In this document: piece by piece, positions 34,444 to 37,366 of the stretch | Layout: each line of letters starts with the position of its first letter | Numbering within the stretch: the first letter of the stretch is position 1 | Source of the DNA: Psychrobacter piechaudii | GTDB taxonomy: Bacteria; Pseudomonadota; Gammaproteobacteria; Pseudomonadales; Moraxellaceae | Assembly: GCF_900162825.1 (NCBI RefSeq) | Contig: NZ_FUGE01000172.1 | Coordinates: forward strand, 1 to 37,366 | Reading direction: 5' to 3' | Length of the DNA stretch: 37,366 nucleotides | The notes under the pieces: generated by a model | What the model was told of the DNA's origin: nothing | Database searches by the model: none | Seen by the model: only the letters and a program-made list of their open reading frames with translations | Program-made: the position numbers and the translations under genes

Positions 34444-35760
34444 TTATTGCGGTAACGGGTCTACTTTTGGTCGAGCCCCATTCTCAAATAACTCAATTAA
34501 CTCTTCTCTAAGCTGGGCGCGTTGCTCATCTGTTAATGGGGGCCCATTTTCAGGCTCAACTAACAGCTCTGGATCTGTTGGCATTTCCATAGGCGCTACC
34601 ACATCGGTTTGGGTAGGACGTTCCGCCAAAGCGATATCAATATTCATGTTTTCTGAACCGCGTAACACTTGTACCTTCAATACACTATTGGGCATTTTGC
34701 GAGCCACATGCTGAATCAGTGCGTTAGAATCGGTCATCTCTACCCCATCTATAGATAGAATAACATCGCCTACCTTCAGTCCACTTTTAGCAGCAGGGCT
34801 ACCTGGGATAATGTTACGCACCACAACTCCCGTGGTAGTTTCAAGTTGTGAAGGATCACGCAGTTGAGACAGTACTTCGATACCTAGCCAGCCCCGACTG
34901 ACTTTACCATCTTTGATAATGGCATTCATAACTTGTTCTACTAAAGCTGTTGGAATCGCAAAGCCAATTCCCATAGAGCCGCCTGAGCGTGAGAAAATTA
35001 AGGTATTAATACCCACCAATTCACCGCGAGCATCTACTAAGGCACCACCAGAGTTACCTGGGTTAATGGCCGCATCAGTTTGGATAAAGTCTTCAAAGGT
35101 GTTAACTCCCAGACCGGTACGTCCTGTAGCCGAGATGATACCTTGAGTCACGGTTTGTCCCACACCGAAGGGGTTACCAATGGCCAAGGCCACATCGCCT
35201 ACTTCAATGGGCGTTTCTCTAAATGTCAAGGGCTCTAGCCCTGTCATATCGACTTTAATAACCGCCAAATCACTGTCAGGATCAGTGCCCACTACTGTAG
35301 CCACAGCTTTGCGACCATCGTTAAGTCCCACAACAATCTCATCCGCTTTGGCAATCACATGAGCATTGGTTACAATATAGCCATCTTTTGAGACAATAAC
35401 CCCTGAGCCTAAGTTGGTTTCTTGGCCAGCTTGAGGGTTTTGGCCATGAAACTCATAGAAACGACGCAAGATAGGATCATTCATATAAGGGTTTTGAATG
35501 GTCTGCGTAGTATAGATATTAACTACCGAGCGTGACGCCTTAGCAACCGCATTGTGATATGACACAATAGGCTCAGGCTTATCAGAGTCTCTACCGGTGT
35601 TCAGCGCAATAGAGTCAGACTCATTACGTGGCGGCTCCCAAGCGGGTTGTTGACTGGTTTTTTGCCCAATATAGACCCAGATAAATGCTGCTAATACAGC
35701 AATCAATAATAACCAGGGTAGAATCTTCCAGATAACGCTGGTTTTTGATGATGCAGACAT
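34444..35760 (-). CDS. Membrane-anchored DegS/AlgW-type serine protease with PDZ domain
   Basis: 438 residues from the ATG at 35758-35760, which has GAGGAG 5 bases upstream; a TTG 9 codons earlier is less likely. HtrA family, periplasmic with an N-terminal anchor (about 11-31). Trypsin-like triad: H134 in TNAHV, D164 in DSDLAVI and S237 in NPGNSGGAL. A single PDZ domain (about 285-380, LGIEVLSQL, GSPAAKSGLKVGDVILSIDG) makes it DegS/AlgW-like rather than DegP-like. DegS cleaves the anti-sigma factor RseA/MucA under envelope stress. A Pro/Glu-rich tail of about 55 residues follows the PDZ and is unusual for DegS. Divergent from the Nif3 gene, as algW is next to a ybgI homologue in Pseudomonas. 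Confidence 0.9.
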   Translation of the reverse strand: MSASSKTSVIWKILPWLLLIAVLAAFIWVYIGQKTSQQPAWEPPRNESDSIALNTGRDSDKPEPIVSYHNAVAKASRSVVNIYTTQTIQNPYMNDPILRRFYEFHGQNPQAGQETNLGSGVIVSKDGYIVTNAHVIAKADEIVVGLNDGRKAVATVVGTDPDSDLAVIKVDMTGLEPLTFRETPIEVGDVALAIGNPFGVGQTVTQGIISATGRTGLGVNTFEDFIQTDAAINPGNSGGALVDARGELVGINTLIFSRSGGSMGIGFAIPTALVEQVMNAIIKDGKVSRGWLGIEVLSQLRDPSQLETTTGVVVRNIIPGSPAAKSGLKVGDVILSIDGVEMTDSNALIQHVARKMPNSVLKVQVLRGSENMNIDIALAERPTQTDVVAPMEMPTDPELLVEPENGPPLTDEQRAQLREELIELFENGARPKVDPLPQ

Positions 35761-36102
35761 GTCACTCCTCAATGTCAAAACGTGCAAATAGCACGAACAC
35801 CAAACCTTAAATACATTTAGATGACTTTAGCGACAACCAATATTTTACGTTTTAAGGCGATGGTGGATATTTAGATGGTTTAATGGATTAAGAATCACTT
35901 AAAATGGTATTAGTTTAACATTTGTTAGCCATTTACTGGCCCACCCCTTTCTATTTTTCACCGCTATATTGTTCAATTCATGTTACTTGCAGCCTACCAA
36001 GCCCATTTTGAACGGCTCATTTTATAAAATAATTCTAAGTTAAGTCCTTTATTATTTGATTGAAAATTTATTAACACAGTATTTCTAATTAAGGAGTTTG
36101 TA
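35761..36102. other. Divergent gap between the protease and Nif3 genes
   Basis: 342 bases without a gene. A small hairpin CGTGC/GCACG lies about 25-40 bases upstream of the protease start. Near the right end, TAAGGAG about 6 bases before the Nif3 ATG is its ribosome site. Promoters for both directions must lie here; none is clear. Confidence 0.4.
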
Positions 36103-36864
36103 ATGACCGAACTAAGCCCAGTAGCCCTCGAGCAATGGTGCAATGATTACTTAAAGGCCAAAGAATTCAAAGACTACTGCCCTAATGGCTTACAGGTAGA
36201 TGCTGATGCTCCTATCAAAAAAATCATTACCGGAGTTACCGCCACTCAAAATCTTATTGATGCGGCTATAGAGCAAAACGCTGACGCTATATTGGTGCAC
36301 CATGGTTATTTTTGGAAAGGTGAGCCTGAGCCACTAACGGGTATGAAGGGCAAACGTATCCGTAGCCTACTCCAAAATAACATATCTTTATTGGCGTACC
36401 ACCTCCCCCTAGATGCTCACCCTGTCGTTGGTAATAACGCGGTGCTAGCAAATCTTTTGGATCTGCAAATCATGGGGGCTTTATACCCTGATGAAAAGCA
36501 TCCGGTGGGGAATATTGCCCAGTGTGACCCTATCTCTATTGAAGACTTTATTAAAAAAGTTAGTGAAAAACTACAGCGAACCCCCACCCATATTAGTGCT
36601 GGCAACTCAGTAATTTCAAAGGTGGGGATCTGCACTGGCGGCGCCCAAGACATGATTGAACAAGCTGCCCATATGGGCTGTCAATTGTATATCTCTGGAG
36701 AGATTTCAGAGCGTACTACGCATTCAGCCCGAGAGTTAGGGATTGATTATCTGGCTTGTGGTCATCATGCCACCGAAATGGGCGGCATCCAAGCCTTAGG
36801 AGAGGTGATTGAAAGCACTTTGGGGGTGCAAGTTAGCTTTGTTGATGACCCTAACCCTGCTTAA
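36103..36864 (+). CDS. Nif3-like dinuclear metal centre protein (YbgI family)
   Basis: 253 residues of the Nif3/YbgI/DUF34 family, ring-forming hexamers with a two-metal site. E. coli YbgI has been described with cyclohydrolase-like or housekeeping metal roles; function is not settled. Predicted metal ligands: H66-H67 in ILVHHGYFW, D104 in LPLDAHPVVGNN, and H221/H222 with E225 in CGHHATEMGG. The length matches the single-domain bacterial form without a PII-like insertion. The ribosome site TAAGGAG is strong. Confidence 0.92.
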   Translation: MTELSPVALEQWCNDYLKAKEFKDYCPNGLQVDADAPIKKIITGVTATQNLIDAAIEQNADAILVHHGYFWKGEPEPLTGMKGKRIRSLLQNNISLLAYHLPLDAHPVVGNNAVLANLLDLQIMGALYPDEKHPVGNIAQCDPISIEDFIKKVSEKLQRTPTHISAGNSVISKVGICTGGAQDMIEQAAHMGCQLYISGEISERTTHSARELGIDYLACGHHATEMGGIQALGEVIESTLGVQVSFVDDPNPA

Positions 36865-37366
36865 CTTGATCTTATTAACCTGTGATTTATGTGATCTAAG
36901 ATTTGTGCGGCTAGAGCTTATGGAATAGCATTTATGTAGCTATATTAAAAAATTAGAATAGGCTGATAAATATTATCATACATACCTGAAACCTAATTTT
37001 TAGTATAATATGCGCCTTTCTAAATGTGACGCCCCTCATTAAATCAACAATTGTTGGTAACTTTTGATATTTTCATCAGTAATTGACGATTTAATGTTGA
37101 ATTTTTATCTTAATAGCACAATATAACTAAGATAAGACCGCCAAATTTAATAAACTATCGCAAGCGCGGATTTAGACTGGCTTAAATAAAATTGCATCTC
37201 GACACTTAGCTTCATAAGGTGCTGTCTCTTATAAATTATAAAATGACGTACTTATCTTAGAGCCTCGGGGTTGAGCCGGATTTTCTTTAAGCAAGTTTGT
37301 GATTGTTGATGCCTAGCACTGCTCATAAGTTAATTAAATCTAGCTTATATAGTCAGTGCCTAAATC
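36865..37366. other. Intergenic region at the right edge
   Basis: 502 bases with no supported reading frame on either strand. There is a TATAAT in TTAGTATAATATGCGCC near 37005, a perfect palindrome CAACAATTGTTG (37045-37056), and a GC-richer stretch GAGCCTCGGGGTTGAGCCGG near 37261. This pattern fits a promoter and long leader of a gene starting beyond the window. Confidence 0.4.

Overview
The window looks like chromosomal DNA of a Psychrobacter-type gammaproteobacterium (Moraxellaceae). This rests on gene content and protein style: tolQRAB, a divergent rluD-pgeF/bamD pair, dnaG-rpoD, nrdA-nrdB-2Fe-2S ferredoxin, a DegS/AlgW-type protease next to a Nif3/YbgI gene, a type B-like PutA without a DNA-binding domain, and moderately AT-rich DNA. 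The genus is inferred; no 16S rRNA is present.

Layout. 1-217: left end of an IS200/IS605-type element with the N-terminus of a TnpB leaving the window. 308-398: tRNA-Ser(UGA) with its own promoter and terminator. 528-4608 (minus): a GAPDH/E4PDH-family dehydrogenase, a PIF1-like helicase with a C-terminal helix-turn-helix, and an unrecognised protein. 4865-6237: a trimethylamine-monooxygenase-like flavoprotein broken by one missing base. 6376-10357 (minus): proline catabolism, with PutA split into a 1071-residue bifunctional enzyme and a separate 230-residue C-terminal-domain protein. 10824-12119 (minus): a nucleobase permease. 12617-16384: tolQ-tolR-tolA-tolB, not followed by pal. 16604-19832: a tiny lipoprotein, a flavodoxin, pgeF and rluD. 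20111-26355: bamD, dnaG, rpoD and a DUF493 (YbeD-like) gene.

26905-34317 is the ribonucleotide reductase locus: nrdA, then about 3.5 kb of accessory DNA, then nrdB and a YfaE-like ferredoxin. NrdA/NrdB make dNTPs and the ferredoxin probably maintains the NrdB cofactor. Candidate NrdR boxes lie upstream of nrdA. The accessory DNA is the most unusual part of the window. It holds four AT-rich unrecognised genes, six palindromic REPIN-like repeats that start with GTAG, and two decayed copies of the beginning of nrdB. This suggests repeated insertion or duplication events at the nrdB start.

34444-35760 (minus) encodes a membrane-anchored DegS/AlgW-like protease and 36103-36864 a Nif3-family protein. 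The last 500 bases show no gene.
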